This document shows positions 1-7,244 of a DNA stretch of 10,873 bases, piece after piece; within the stretch, counting starts at the first letter, position 1; each line of letters begins with the position of its first letter. The notes beneath the pieces are model-generated. The model was not told the DNA's origin and ran no database searches. It saw only the letters and a list, made by a program, of their open reading frames with translations. The stretch lies in assembly GCA_022792755.1 (NCBI GenBank), contig JAAWBP010000124.1:1-10873 (forward strand), in the 5' to 3' direction. Made by a program: the position numbers and the translations under genes. This DNA comes from Oscillospiraceae bacterium. GTDB taxonomy: Bacteria; Bacillota; Clostridia; Oscillospirales; Ruminococcaceae.

Positions 1-33
1 GCCCGACGAGCTACCGGACTGCTCCACTCCGCG
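1..33 (-). tRNA. Initiator tRNA-fMet, 5' half (cut by window edge)
   Basis: Read on the minus strand from position 33, the sequence gives an acceptor strand CGCGGAG, then U8 and G9, a D stem GAGC/GCUC around an AGUCCGGUA loop, G26, and an anticodon-stem strand UCGGG followed by C32. This matches bacterial initiator tRNA position by position. The starting C1 and the three consecutive G residues at 29-31 are the initiator hallmarks, because the GGG run is what the P site selects. The anticodon and 3' half lie beyond the left edge, so the identity rests on the 5' half only. An elongator tRNA-Met would normally start with G and lack the GGG run. Confidence 0.88.
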
Positions 34-78
34 ATATTTAAACCGACCAAGCAACCATTCCCATCGGATTACAAATTA

Positions 79-107
79 ATTATAACATAGGTTTTATAGA
101 AAATCAA
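79..107 (-). promoter_or_regulatory. Sigma-A promoter of the tRNA-fMet gene
   Basis: On the minus strand there is a -35 element TTGATT (107 to 102), a 17-base spacer and a perfect -10 element TATAAT (84 to 79). A TGT at 87 to 85 also supplies an extended -10. Transcription would start near position 72 and reach the tRNA 5' end after about 40 bases, a plausible leader for RNase P processing. The near-consensus strength fits a stable-RNA gene. Confidence 0.82.
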
Positions 108-111
108 GTAT

Positions 112-150
112 TTTTTCTGCTGCGGCCGGATTTCAGCCGCAGCAGAAAAA
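112..150 (-). terminator. 15-bp perfect hairpin after the small membrane protein gene; atypical terminator
   Basis: Bases 112-126 and 136-150 are perfect reverse complements around a 9-base loop. The core is CTGCTGCGGC/GCCGCAGCAG with a T5/A5 extension. It begins 12 bases past the stop codon of the minus-strand gene ending at 163, where a terminator is expected. On the minus strand, however, the U-run is on the 5' side and an A-run on the 3' side, so there is no normal U-tract. It may terminate poorly, stabilise the 3' end, or act differently. The -35 of the tRNA promoter lies only a few bases further on. Confidence 0.55.
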
Positions 151-162
151 CTTTTGACCTTT

Positions 163-390
163 TTATTCTGCTTTTTCCGCTTCTGCAAAGTCAGATTCTT
201 CTTCGTCGGAAAGTTCATCCGAATCCAAGAGAGAGGCGTCCTCTTCTTCGAAATAGATGCTGTCGTCAAAGTCCAAATCCTTCTGAAGCTTTTTGCCGGC
301 GCGTTTTACCAAAAGCGTAACGCCAACTGCAACGCCCGCAACCGTGGTGAGCACTGCCAAAATCCAGACCCAAACGTTATTTTTTTTCAT
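163..390 (-). CDS. Small single-pass membrane protein with acidic C-terminal tail (hypothetical)
   Basis: This is a 75-residue protein of unknown function. A strong AAGGAGG ribosome binding site sits 7 bases before the ATG. Residues 1-5 are polar and basic. Residues 6-28 form one hydrophobic helix (VWVWILAVLTTVAGVAVGVTLL), followed by a basic stop-transfer patch (KRAGKK, about 29-34). The rest, from residue 37, is very acidic, dominated by D, E and S. The predicted form is a membrane anchor with a disordered acidic cytoplasmic tail. It lies 76 bases downstream of rsmE on the same strand with no clear promoter between them, so the two are probably co-transcribed. The general build recalls small YtxH-like proteins, but I do not assign it to that family. 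No catalytic motif is visible. Confidence 0.8.
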   Translation of the reverse strand: MKKNNVWVWILAVLTTVAGVAVGVTLLVKRAGKKLQKDLDFDDSIYFEEEDASLLDSDELSDEEESDFAEAEKAE

Positions 391-466
391 CGTGACTCCT
401 CCTTATCAATGGGCAATCGTTCTACTGTTATTATATACCTTTGCGGCTGCTTTATCAACTTCTTTT

Positions 467-1189
467 TTACATATTTCCGGTGTGATACATTAAAATAGAT
501 AACGCCGCAATCGGCGCCGTTTCACAGCGGAGAATCCGCGGGCCGAGTGTCGCCGCAGCCGCCCCCGCTTGAACCGCCTTTTCGACCTCCTCTTTTGAAA
601 ATCCGCCTTCACTTCCAATGATCACAGCAACTTTCCTGGCGGACAGCGGCACGGCTTTTCCCAAATTCTCCCCGCCTTCTTCATAAAACAGAACCACTTT
701 ATCATATTCAGAAAATTCGCTCAACATGCGTTCATATGTCACAAGCGGCAAAACGGCGGGAATGATCCCACGCCCCGACTGTTTTGCCGCCTCCAGTGCA
801 ATTTTATTGTACCGTTCCAGCTTTTTCGACATCGATTTTTCATCCGGGCGGGAAACACACCGCGACGTCAAGATGGGAACTATCCGTTTTACTCCCAGTT
901 CCACCGCCTTTTGAACGATCGTTTCAAATTTTCCGATCTTCGGAAGCGCCTGATAAAGGGTGACTGAAATGCTGGGCTCGCTGGTATTCTGCCTCGTCTC
1001 CAGGATTTCCACCTCTACCGATTCCGGGGAAACTGAAATAATCCTTCCTTCACAATCGACCCCGTCCGCGTCCGACAGGGTGAGAACCTCCCCCGTCCGC
1101 ATCCGGAGCGATTTGGCGATGTGGGCCGCGTTTTCCCCAGTCAAGGTGATCGCGTTTCCCTGGATTCGCTCCACAAAAAAACGAGGCAT
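467..1189 (-). CDS. rsmE: 16S rRNA (uracil-1498-N3)-methyltransferase RsmE
   Basis: This cytoplasmic SPOUT-class enzyme methylates N3 of U1498 in 16S rRNA using S-adenosylmethionine. The 240-residue product matches the usual family length of about 240-250. The N-terminal PUA-like part begins MPRFFVERI. The C-terminal knotted SPOUT domain shows EAAKQSGRG (about 134-141), the cofactor loop motif GSEGGFS (192-198) and LGPRILRCETA (about 215-225), all characteristic of RsmE. The reading frame is open 24 codons further upstream to 1261. The start at 1189 is preferred because GGAGG (1201 to 1197) lies 7 bases before it, but only 1 base before the ATG at 1195, and because family proteins begin with this sequence. 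It is the first gene of a probable two-gene unit with the 75-residue membrane protein. Confidence 0.95.
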   Translation of the reverse strand: MPRFFVERIQGNAITLTGENAAHIAKSLRMRTGEVLTLSDADGVDCEGRIISVSPESVEVEILETRQNTSEPSISVTLYQALPKIGKFETIVQKAVELGVKRIVPILTSRCVSRPDEKSMSKKLERYNKIALEAAKQSGRGIIPAVLPLVTYERMLSEFSEYDKVVLFYEEGGENLGKAVPLSARKVAVIIGSEGGFSKEEVEKAVQAGAAAATLGPRILRCETAPIAALSILMYHTGNM

Positions 1190-1232
1190 CTCCATCCCTC
1201 CAACAGCAAAACTTTTTAAATCAAAAGGGGTT

Positions 1233-1261
1233 ATCTTATTTAGTGTAACACAAAACGTCAA
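1233..1261 (-). promoter_or_regulatory. Putative sigma-A promoter of rsmE
   Basis: On the minus strand a -35 element TTGACG (1261 to 1256) is followed after exactly 17 bases by TAAGAT (1238 to 1233), a 4-of-6 match to the -10 consensus. It lies about 44 bases upstream of the chosen rsmE start, and the AT-rich setting contrasts with the surrounding coding DNA. The start of transcription would fall near 1226. This also argues against the longer reading frame starting at 1261, which would overlap the -35. Confidence 0.55.
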
Positions 1262-1321
1262 AAATACAAAGCCTCTCTTTCTTCATCTCTAAGGCTGAGG
1301 TACTCCACTGAATTGGGACAA

Positions 1322-1353
1322 CAAGGCCGGCAGTTATAAATCTGCCGGCCTTG
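1322..1353 (-). terminator. 12-bp perfect hairpin downstream of the arabinofuranosidase gene
   Basis: CAAGGCCGGCAG (1322-1333) and its exact reverse complement (1342-1353) flank an 8-base AT loop. It starts 19 bases past the stop codon of the minus-strand gene ending at 1373. The tail after the stem on that strand is TTGTTGTCCC, a poor U-tract. Position and stem strength favour a terminator; the tail does not. A second, weaker stem (AGCCT/AGGCT, 1270-1296) followed by a T-rich run lies further along the same strand and could help. Confidence 0.6.
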
Positions 1354-1372
1354 CGGAATACGGTGATTCGTT

Positions 1373-2890
1373 TTACTTTACTTTAAAGCGGAGGACGTTC
1401 CAGGAGTGTTTCTTCAAAACGACTTTGGCAACGCCATTTTCCGGCGCGTCGAGCGGAAGGGCCACCGGGGCGATTGCATCCGGTGTTTCAAAAGTGTTGC
1501 GAACGAGCGGATCCTCGCTGTACACTTCGATTCGTTCGACCGGATTGAGCTCACCAAAGGAGCGGAGGTCGAAGGACACCTCGATTTCATCCTCCATCGA
1601 ACAGTTGATGGCAAAAACGGTTACATCCTCTGTCTCCGGGTTGTATACGACAGAGTTGACGATCGCGGGTTCTTCCCCGTAATGCTCGGTCACAACGCTT
1701 GGGCCGTCTACCACTGTCCGGATGGCGATCCCCTTTCCGTATTTCGCCACGTGCATAAACGGGTAGAAGGTGCCCTGGCGGATTACACCCCCATCTTTCT
1801 TAGTGGAGATCATCCCTCCCTGGTTCACCAACAGCGACTGGTTCGCAATCTTGACCCGGTCGGCGTTGTTTAAGAAGGTGCAGAGCAGGCCCCCGTAGAT
1901 CATTGTGTCAACCTGGGTAAAGGCGGAGTAACCGCGCCGTTTGTTTTCACCGTTTTCACGGTCGCTGGTGATGACTCCCCACTCGTCAAAGGAGATGTTA
2001 ATAGTCTTATTGGAATGGGTCGCAACCTTTACATAATCGGCCGCGCCCTTCGCCATATCCAGGAAATCCTGCAAGTCGGTAAAAAAGTGGGGGATATCCC
2101 GGAAGGTGTCCAAAAGCGGATAGAACATATTCGCCGCCGGGGTGTAGTTGTAATAGCGGTGGAGGGAGATATAATCGATCTCCTCATAAGCCCGCTCAAA
2201 GACCATCCGATCCCAAAATCCAAAGGTTTTGTGCTCCGGTTCGGTCGCACAGCTGCCGCAGAAAACGGTTTCGATCGACGGGTCGGTCCAGCGCATCAGC
2301 TTTGCGGCTTCCATCGCCTTTTTCGCATAGGCGTCGGCGTCCATGCAGCAGATCTGCCACGGGCCGTCCATCTCGTTGCCGATGCACCAGGTCTTGAATC
2401 CGTGAGGCTCTGCCGTCCCGTTCTTGATCCGCAGGTCGCTCCAGTAGGTGCCGCCCTTCCCGTTGCAGTAATCGACGATTTCCTGCGCGTCCTTCGGCGT
2501 GCCGGTGCCCATATTGACCGCCATCATCACCTCGAAGCCGGTGTCCTTCGCATACTTTGCAAATTCGTCTGTTCCCACCTCGTTGGTTTCAACGATCTTC
2601 CAGGCCGGATCAAACTTCGCAGGCCGCTCGTCTTTGGGGCCGATCCCATCCTTCCAGTCGTAACCCGAAACAAAGTTCCCACCCGGATAGCGGACGATGG
2701 TAACGCCTAGCTCCCGGATCAATTCCTTTACATCGCCGCGGAAGCCGTTTTCATCCGCCGTCGGATGCGATGGGTCGTAAATCCCGTCATAGACCGTTCT
2801 GCCGAGATGCTCAATGAACGAACCCATCAGCCTGCGGTCAACCTCGCTGATTTTATATGCTTTGTCTGCTGTTATTGTCGCTTTCTTCAT
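1373..2890 (-). CDS. abfA: Alpha-N-arabinofuranosidase, glycoside hydrolase family 51
   Basis: This retaining enzyme removes terminal alpha-L-arabinofuranosyl groups from arabinan or arabinoxylan fragments. With 505 residues and no signal peptide it acts in the cytoplasm on imported oligosaccharides. N-terminal family motifs are GSFIEHLGRTVYDGIYD (about 23-39) and VRYPGGNF (about 66-73). The acid/base glutamate is E173 in GNEMDGPWQ and the nucleophile is E303 in SFDEWGV, spaced as in GH51 (alpha/beta barrel plus a C-terminal beta domain). Two starts are possible. The ATG at 2890 has GGAGG 6 bases upstream and matches typical N-termini. The ATG at 2914 (eight extra residues) has its own GGAGG 5 bases upstream. 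I chose 2890 on family grounds. It appears monocistronic; no transporter or regulator for arabinose lies next to it. Confidence 0.95.
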   Translation of the reverse strand: MKKATITADKAYKISEVDRRLMGSFIEHLGRTVYDGIYDPSHPTADENGFRGDVKELIRELGVTIVRYPGGNFVSGYDWKDGIGPKDERPAKFDPAWKIVETNEVGTDEFAKYAKDTGFEVMMAVNMGTGTPKDAQEIVDYCNGKGGTYWSDLRIKNGTAEPHGFKTWCIGNEMDGPWQICCMDADAYAKKAMEAAKLMRWTDPSIETVFCGSCATEPEHKTFGFWDRMVFERAYEEIDYISLHRYYNYTPAANMFYPLLDTFRDIPHFFTDLQDFLDMAKGAADYVKVATHSNKTINISFDEWGVITSDRENGENKRRGYSAFTQVDTMIYGGLLCTFLNNADRVKIANQSLLVNQGGMISTKKDGGVIRQGTFYPFMHVAKYGKGIAIRTVVDGPSVVTEHYGEEPAIVNSVVYNPETEDVTVFAINCSMEDEIEVSFDLRSFGELNPVERIEVYSEDPLVRNTFETPDAIAPVALPLDAPENGVAKVVLKKHSWNVLRFKVK

Positions 2891-2964
2891 CTGAATCCTC
2901 CGTCTCTGTTTCATTTGATCCTCCCACCCAGTCCAAACCTAGGCAAATAGGGAAATCCGTTTTT

Positions 2965-2973
2965 AGTATAACA
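2965..2973 (-). promoter_or_regulatory. Extended -10 promoter of the arabinofuranosidase gene
   Basis: The minus strand carries TGT-TATACT (2973 to 2965), an extended -10 with a 5-of-6 hexamer. No good -35 lies 17 bases upstream (TTTCTT there), which is tolerable with a TGn motif. It is about 75 bases before the start codon. The leader from about 2958 to 2915 shows no obvious repressor palindrome or cre-like site that I could identify. The rest of the 2915-3081 gap shows nothing else I can support. Confidence 0.5.
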
Positions 2974-3081
2974 TAGAACTGGATGAAAAGAAATTTGAAA
3001 AATGCTCAAATTTTTATAGGCGGCTTTGTGAAAACTGAACCAATCCCACCCCGATTGCCCTCAACTGAGCCAGAAGGCCAA

Positions 3082-3114
3082 AACGTGCCGCAGGGAAATT
3101 CCCTGCGGCACGTT
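3082..3114 (-). terminator. Terminator hairpin of the ABC exporter operon
   Basis: AACGTGCCGCAGGG (3082-3095) pairs perfectly with 3101-3114 around a 5-base loop, giving a 14-bp stem. It begins 13 bases past the stop codon at 3128. Read on the minus strand, the stem ends GTTTTGG, a short U-run of four, so this is an intrinsic terminator with a weak tail. Confidence 0.72.
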
Positions 3115-3127
3115 CACTGTCCTATTG

Positions 3128-5026
3128 TCAGCCCGCTGCCGATTCGAACTGGCTGTTGTAAAGCGTAGCGTAAAAGCCGTTCTGCGCAATCAGTTCGTCG
3201 TGGCTGCCCTGCTCTACGATATCGCCGTCCCGCATGACAAGGATGATATCCGCATCGCGGATGGTGGAAAGGCGGTGCGCGATGATAAAGCTGGTGCGCC
3301 CTTTCATCAGGTTCTCCATCGCCTTCTGGATCCGAACCTCGGTGCGGGTGTCGACCGAGCTGGTCGCCTCGTCCAGGATCAAAACCGCGGGGTCGGCCAG
3401 GATCGCCCGCGCAATGGTGAGGAGCTGCTTCTGCCCCTGCGAGATGTTGCTGGATTCTTCGTTGATCTCCATCTGATACCCGTCCGGGAGGGTGCGGATA
3501 AAGTGGTCCGCATGGGCGGCCTTCGCAGCCGCGATCACCTCTTCGTCAGAGGCGCCAAGCCTGCCGTACCGGATGTTTTCCATAATCGTCCCTTTAAAAA
3601 GCCAGGTATCCTGCAAGACCATTCCGAAGGCATCCCGCAGCTCATCCCGGCGGAAGTCCCGGATGTCGTGCCCGTCTAACAGGATTGCCCCGCCGTTGAC
3701 GTCATAATACCGCAGCAGCAGCTTGACCATCGTGGTTTTTCCCGCGCCGGTCGGCCCGACGATCGCAACCTTCCGGCCCGGCTCCACTTCGGCGGAAAAG
3801 TCGTTGATGATGGTTTTTTCGGGAAGGTAGCCGAAATGCACGTTTTTAAACGCCACATGCCCCTGGATTTCGCCGGGGTGGACGGGGTTTTCCTTCTCCG
3901 GAATCTCCTCCGGCTCGTTTAAGAACTCAAAAACCCGCTCCGCGGCGGCGGCAGTCGACTGAAAAACGTTTGCGATGTTCATCGTCTGGGCGATCGGCTG
4001 GTTGAACAGCCGCACATACTGGATAAAGGCCTGAATGTCACCGACTGCAATTCTTCCGACTGTAATAAATCCGCCGAAGAATACAAGATCCTGCACCGCC
4101 AGGAAGCCGCCCAGCACACAGACCGCCACATATCCCAGATTGCCGACAAACCCCATCACCGGCATCATCAGCCCGGACAAAAACTGGGATTTCCATGCGA
4201 CCTTGTAGAGCTTTTCATTGAGGCCGTCGAATTTCTCAATGCTCTTTTCTTCCCCGTTGAACGCCTTCATGACGTTGTGGCCCGCGTACATCTCCTCCAC
4301 ATGGCCGTTGACCTCACCCAGATAACGCTGCTGCCCGATGAAATATTTCTGCGACCGTTTGACGATCGCGGAAACCAACAGCAGAGCCACCGGAATGATG
4401 ATGACCGTGACCAGGGTGAGCAGCCAGCTTATGCTGAGCATCATGATCAAAACGCCAATGATTGAGGTCACAGCGGTGATCAGCTGGGTGAGGCTCTGGT
4501 TGAGGGAATTCGAAACCGTATCGATATCGTTTGTCACGCGGGAAAGAACCTCCCCGTGGGTGCGGGTGTCGAAATAGCTCAGCGGGAGCCGGTTGATCTT
4601 TTCCGAAATCTCCCTGCGGAACCGGTAGGTCAGCTTCATCGACACCCCTGTCATCAGGAAATTCTGGAGATAGGAGAATACGGCGCTGACCAGGTAGAGC
4701 AGCAGCAAAAGCAGCAACGTCGAACCGACCGCTTCAAAATTGATCCCGGCCGAGGTTCCCGCCAGCTTTCCCATTACCCCGTTGAAGATTTCTGTGGTGG
4801 CGTTTCCGAGGATTTTCGGCCCGATAATCATGAAAACCGTACTTGCAACGGCAAAGATTAGGACAACAATCACCGAGGGGAGAAAGGGCTTTAAATACCG
4901 CAGGAGGTGCTTCATCGTCCCTTTGAAGTTTTTCGCCTTTTCCCCCGGAACGCCCGGAGGCCCTCCCATCGGGCCGTGCCCGGCCGGGCCCCTGTGCTTT
5001 GGCTGAAAAGAATTTTGTTTGCTCAT
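3128..5026 (-). CDS. ABC exporter half-transporter with catalytically intact NBD (heterodimer subunit B)
   Basis: This is a 632-residue permease-ATPase fusion in the inner membrane. A Gly/Pro-rich cytoplasmic lead (about 8-36, GPAGHGPMGGPPG) precedes a six-helix exporter domain (about 45-350) and the ATPase domain (about 390-625). Motifs are Walker A GPTGAGKTT (424-432), Q-loop Q482, signature NISQGQ (527-532, not the consensus LSGGQ), Walker B ILDE with catalytic E553, and switch H584. A complete Walker B/H pair with a divergent signature is the pattern of the TM288-like half of a heterodimeric multidrug exporter. It overlaps the upstream partner gene by ATGA, implying translational coupling, although AAGGAG lies 8 bases before its own ATG. 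Substrate cannot be read from sequence; drugs or lipids are usual for the family. Confidence 0.93.
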   Translation of the reverse strand: MSKQNSFQPKHRGPAGHGPMGGPPGVPGEKAKNFKGTMKHLLRYLKPFLPSVIVVLIFAVASTVFMIIGPKILGNATTEIFNGVMGKLAGTSAGINFEAVGSTLLLLLLLYLVSAVFSYLQNFLMTGVSMKLTYRFRREISEKINRLPLSYFDTRTHGEVLSRVTNDIDTVSNSLNQSLTQLITAVTSIIGVLIMMLSISWLLTLVTVIIIPVALLLVSAIVKRSQKYFIGQQRYLGEVNGHVEEMYAGHNVMKAFNGEEKSIEKFDGLNEKLYKVAWKSQFLSGLMMPVMGFVGNLGYVAVCVLGGFLAVQDLVFFGGFITVGRIAVGDIQAFIQYVRLFNQPIAQTMNIANVFQSTAAAAERVFEFLNEPEEIPEKENPVHPGEIQGHVAFKNVHFGYLPEKTIINDFSAEVEPGRKVAIVGPTGAGKTTMVKLLLRYYDVNGGAILLDGHDIRDFRRDELRDAFGMVLQDTWLFKGTIMENIRYGRLGASDEEVIAAAKAAHADHFIRTLPDGYQMEINEESSNISQGQKQLLTIARAILADPAVLILDEATSSVDTRTEVRIQKAMENLMKGRTSFIIAHRLSTIRDADIILVMRDGDIVEQGSHDELIAQNGFYATLYNSQFESAAG

Positions 5027-6756
5027 GCATCCAGCTCCTTTTCCGACAGCTGCGACTGGGCGATCTCCCGGTAAACGTCACAGCATTTCATCAGTTCCTG
5101 GTGGGTGCCGATCCCGGCGATCCCGCCGTCGTCGAGCACGATGATCTGCTCCGCGCCCATAATGGTGCTGATCCGCTGGGCGACGAGCAGCATGGTGGAG
5201 TGTCCCGTCTCCCGCTTGAGGGCGCGGCGGAGGGCTGCATCCGTTTTAAAATCGAGGGCGGAAAAGCTGTCGTCGAAGATATAGATCGGCGCCCGCTTTA
5301 CCAGTGCTCTCGCAATCGAAAGCCGCTGCTTCTGCCCGCCGGAGACATTACCGCCCCCCTGAGCGATTTCAGAATCGTAACCGGCCTCCTTATCCCCAAT
5401 AAAATCGGCCGCCTGCGCGATCTCCGCCGCCATCCGCAGCTCGTCGTCGGAAGCGTCCTCTTTCGCATATTGGAGGTTCGACCGGATGGTTCCAGAGAAC
5501 AATACCCCTTTCTGCGGCACAAAGCCGATCCGCTCCCTAAGCTCATGCTGGGAAACATCGCGGATATCCACCCCGTCGATCAAAATCTGCCCTTCCGTCA
5601 CGTCGTAGAACCGGGCGATCAGGTTGACCAGAGTGGATTTTCCACTGCCGGTACTGCCGATAAAAGCGGTCGTCTCCCCCGGCTTCGCTGTAAAGCTGAT
5701 GTGCTTTAAAGCCGGCTCATCTGCGCCCGGATAGGCAAAGGTTACGTCTTTGAACTCGACGATGCCTTTGAAATCCTCCGGAAACCGGGCGGGAACCTCT
5801 TTATCCCGGATCACCGGCTCGGTTTCAAGCACTTCGTTGATCCGCTGGGCCGAGACCGAAGCGCGGGGCAGCATGATGAACATCACCGAGATCATCAGGA
5901 AGGACATAATAATCTGCATGGCGTACTGCATAAAGGCCATCATGTCGCCGACCTGGATGCCTCCCAAGTCGACCTGGCCCGCGCCGATCCAGATGATCAG
6001 CAGCTGGACGCCGTTCATGATGAGCATCATCACCGGCATCATGAAAACCATAATCCGGTTGACGAACAAGGTGATCCGGGTCAAGTCCCGGTTGACTTCG
6101 TCGAACCGCTCCTCCTCCCGCCTTTGAGTGTTGAAGGCGCGGATGACCATCATCCCGGTCAGGCTCTCACGGGTGACCAGGTTCAATTTATCGACCAGCT
6201 TCTGCACCCGTTTGAACCGGGGGACGGAGAGGGCGAATATGACCAGAACAAAGCCGATTACAACCAAGACGGCGACCGCGATGATCCAGCTCAGATTCGA
6301 GCTCTTTCCAACCGCCCTGATGACGCCGCCGATTCCCATGATCGGGGCATAAAAGACAAAGCGGAGCGCCATGACCGAGAGCATCTGGATCTGCTGGATG
6401 TCGTTGGTCGTCCTCGTGATCAGCGAAGCGGTAGAGAAATGGTCGAACTCGGCATTTGAAAACCGCTCCACCTTGCGGAACACATCATGGCGGAGGTTAC
6501 GGGCCGTCCCCGCCGCCAGCCGGGCGGAAAGATAGCCCACTGCGATGGTGCAGACCGCGCCAAGCAGGGCCACCAGCAGCATCTTGCCGCCTTCCGCAAG
6601 GATATATCCCGTATCGCCGGACACGATCCCGTTGTTGACGATATTGGACATGTAATCCGGCAGAGCCAGGTCGGTCATAGCCTCCACGAACAGAAGGCCG
6701 AAGACCACAACCACCCAGAACGCGTAGGGCTTAAAAAGCTTAATCAGTTTCATCAT
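5023..6756 (-). CDS. ABC exporter half-transporter with degenerate NBD (heterodimer subunit A)
   Basis: This 577-residue permease-ATPase fusion is the first gene of the operon. An exporter membrane domain (about 10-300) is followed by the ATPase domain (about 330-565). Motifs are Walker A GSTGSGKST (367-375), Q-loop Q415, canonical signature VSGGQ (471-475), Walker B IYIFDD with D496 in place of the catalytic glutamate, and Q527 where the switch histidine belongs (VAQRIS). This subunit therefore supplies Walker A/B to a hydrolysis-deficient site and a good signature to the partner's active site, as in TM287-type subunits. The start at 6756 has GGAGG 11 bases upstream; the ATG one codon later would put it 14 away. 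No MarR-type regulator, often found beside such pairs, is recognisable here. Confidence 0.93.
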   Translation of the reverse strand: MMKLIKLFKPYAFWVVVVFGLLFVEAMTDLALPDYMSNIVNNGIVSGDTGYILAEGGKMLLVALLGAVCTIAVGYLSARLAAGTARNLRHDVFRKVERFSNAEFDHFSTASLITRTTNDIQQIQMLSVMALRFVFYAPIMGIGGVIRAVGKSSNLSWIIAVAVLVVIGFVLVIFALSVPRFKRVQKLVDKLNLVTRESLTGMMVIRAFNTQRREEERFDEVNRDLTRITLFVNRIMVFMMPVMMLIMNGVQLLIIWIGAGQVDLGGIQVGDMMAFMQYAMQIIMSFLMISVMFIMLPRASVSAQRINEVLETEPVIRDKEVPARFPEDFKGIVEFKDVTFAYPGADEPALKHISFTAKPGETTAFIGSTGSGKSTLVNLIARFYDVTEGQILIDGVDIRDVSQHELRERIGFVPQKGVLFSGTIRSNLQYAKEDASDDELRMAAEIAQAADFIGDKEAGYDSEIAQGGGNVSGGQKQRLSIARALVKRAPIYIFDDSFSALDFKTDAALRRALKRETGHSTMLLVAQRISTIMGAEQIIVLDDGGIAGIGTHQELMKCCDVYREIAQSQLSEKELDA

Positions 6757-7128
6757 AAAGGTTCAAGCCTCCAAAATCCTTTTCGTCTTCAAAGAGAAAC
6801 GCCGGCCATCGGGAGCAAGCAGCCAGATCCCGCTGCTCTGGCACCAGCGAAAGGAGCGTTTCCCCTCCGAAAAATCGATGCCGTTTCGCCGCGCTCAAAA
6901 AAATCCGCGGCAGCCTTTTCTGTGACAGTGAAACGCCCCGCCGTGCTTCGATGACGAGGCGTTTCCCCTTATTAAGATTATCCACAATCTGGAACCCTAA
7001 AACTTGAACAAAATTGAAATATTGTAAGAACAAACCGTGTTTTGAGTATATAAAACAAAAAAGACATCTGATTAAAGCTTCCTCTTGTGCTTTTCTACGA
7101 TTCTTATGCGGATCCACCCAGAAAAAAT
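6757..7128. other. Intergenic region upstream of the ABC operon, no confirmed gene
   Basis: This is the left part of the 543-base gap between the ABC operon and the AbrB-family gene. It contains GGGGAAACGC twice in the same orientation on the minus strand (6968 to 6959 and 6865 to 6856). It also holds a hairpin GAAACGCC/GGCGTTTC (6930-6937 with 6958-6965). An AT-rich core (about 6970-7080) includes a possible -10 TATACT on the minus strand (7050 to 7045) with no matching -35. A minus-strand frame stays open from a GTG at 6985 to a stop at 6740 (81 residues, overlapping the ABC start by 17 bases). It has no ribosome binding site and no motif I recognise. It could be a leader, a decayed gene or chance. 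Confidence 0.4.
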
Positions 7129-7207
7129 GCCCGAAAAACGACAATTTTCCCACTGTCGTGCATCCTCAAAGCTTCTGCTGCATTGAGTATGGCCACTTTT
7201 TTCGGGC
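7129..7207 (-). ncRNA. Candidate three-helix RNA structure or long-loop terminator
   Basis: GCCCGAAAAA (7129-7138) and TTTTTCGGGC (7198-7207) are exact reverse complements 59 bases apart. Read on the minus strand, the enclosed segment folds into two further helices, CTCAA/TTGAG and ACGACA/TGTCGT. The outer stem is followed by ATTTTTTC, a good U-tract. The inner ACGACA/TGTCGT hairpin is also directly followed by UUUUU and competes for the 3' strand of the outer helix. The element sits 93 bases past the AbrB-family stop codon. It may be that gene's terminator, a small RNA, or an attenuator for the ABC operon. No known riboswitch class was recognised. Confidence 0.35.
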
Positions 7208-7244
7208 GCATGCTGACGAAAAAAACGTTTCTGAGTTAGGACGG

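Noticed and set aside
112..150. Canonical rho-independent terminator
   Set aside because: The stem is perfect but there is no U-tract on the 3' side in either direction, so it was kept only as an atypical hairpin.
1190..1261. Longer rsmE N-terminus from ATG at 1261
   Set aside because: It would overlap the putative promoter, lacks a ribosome binding site, and adds residues absent from the family; GGAGG at 1197-1201 fits the start at 1189.
2015..2710. 231-residue plus-strand open frame
   Set aside because: It is antisense to the well-supported GH51 gene, with no ribosome binding site and no recognisable domain; it is a by-product of GC-rich codon use.
4999..5709. 236-residue plus-strand open frame
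   Set aside because: It is antisense to the ABC exporter ATPase domain, whose Walker and signature motifs prove the other strand is coding.
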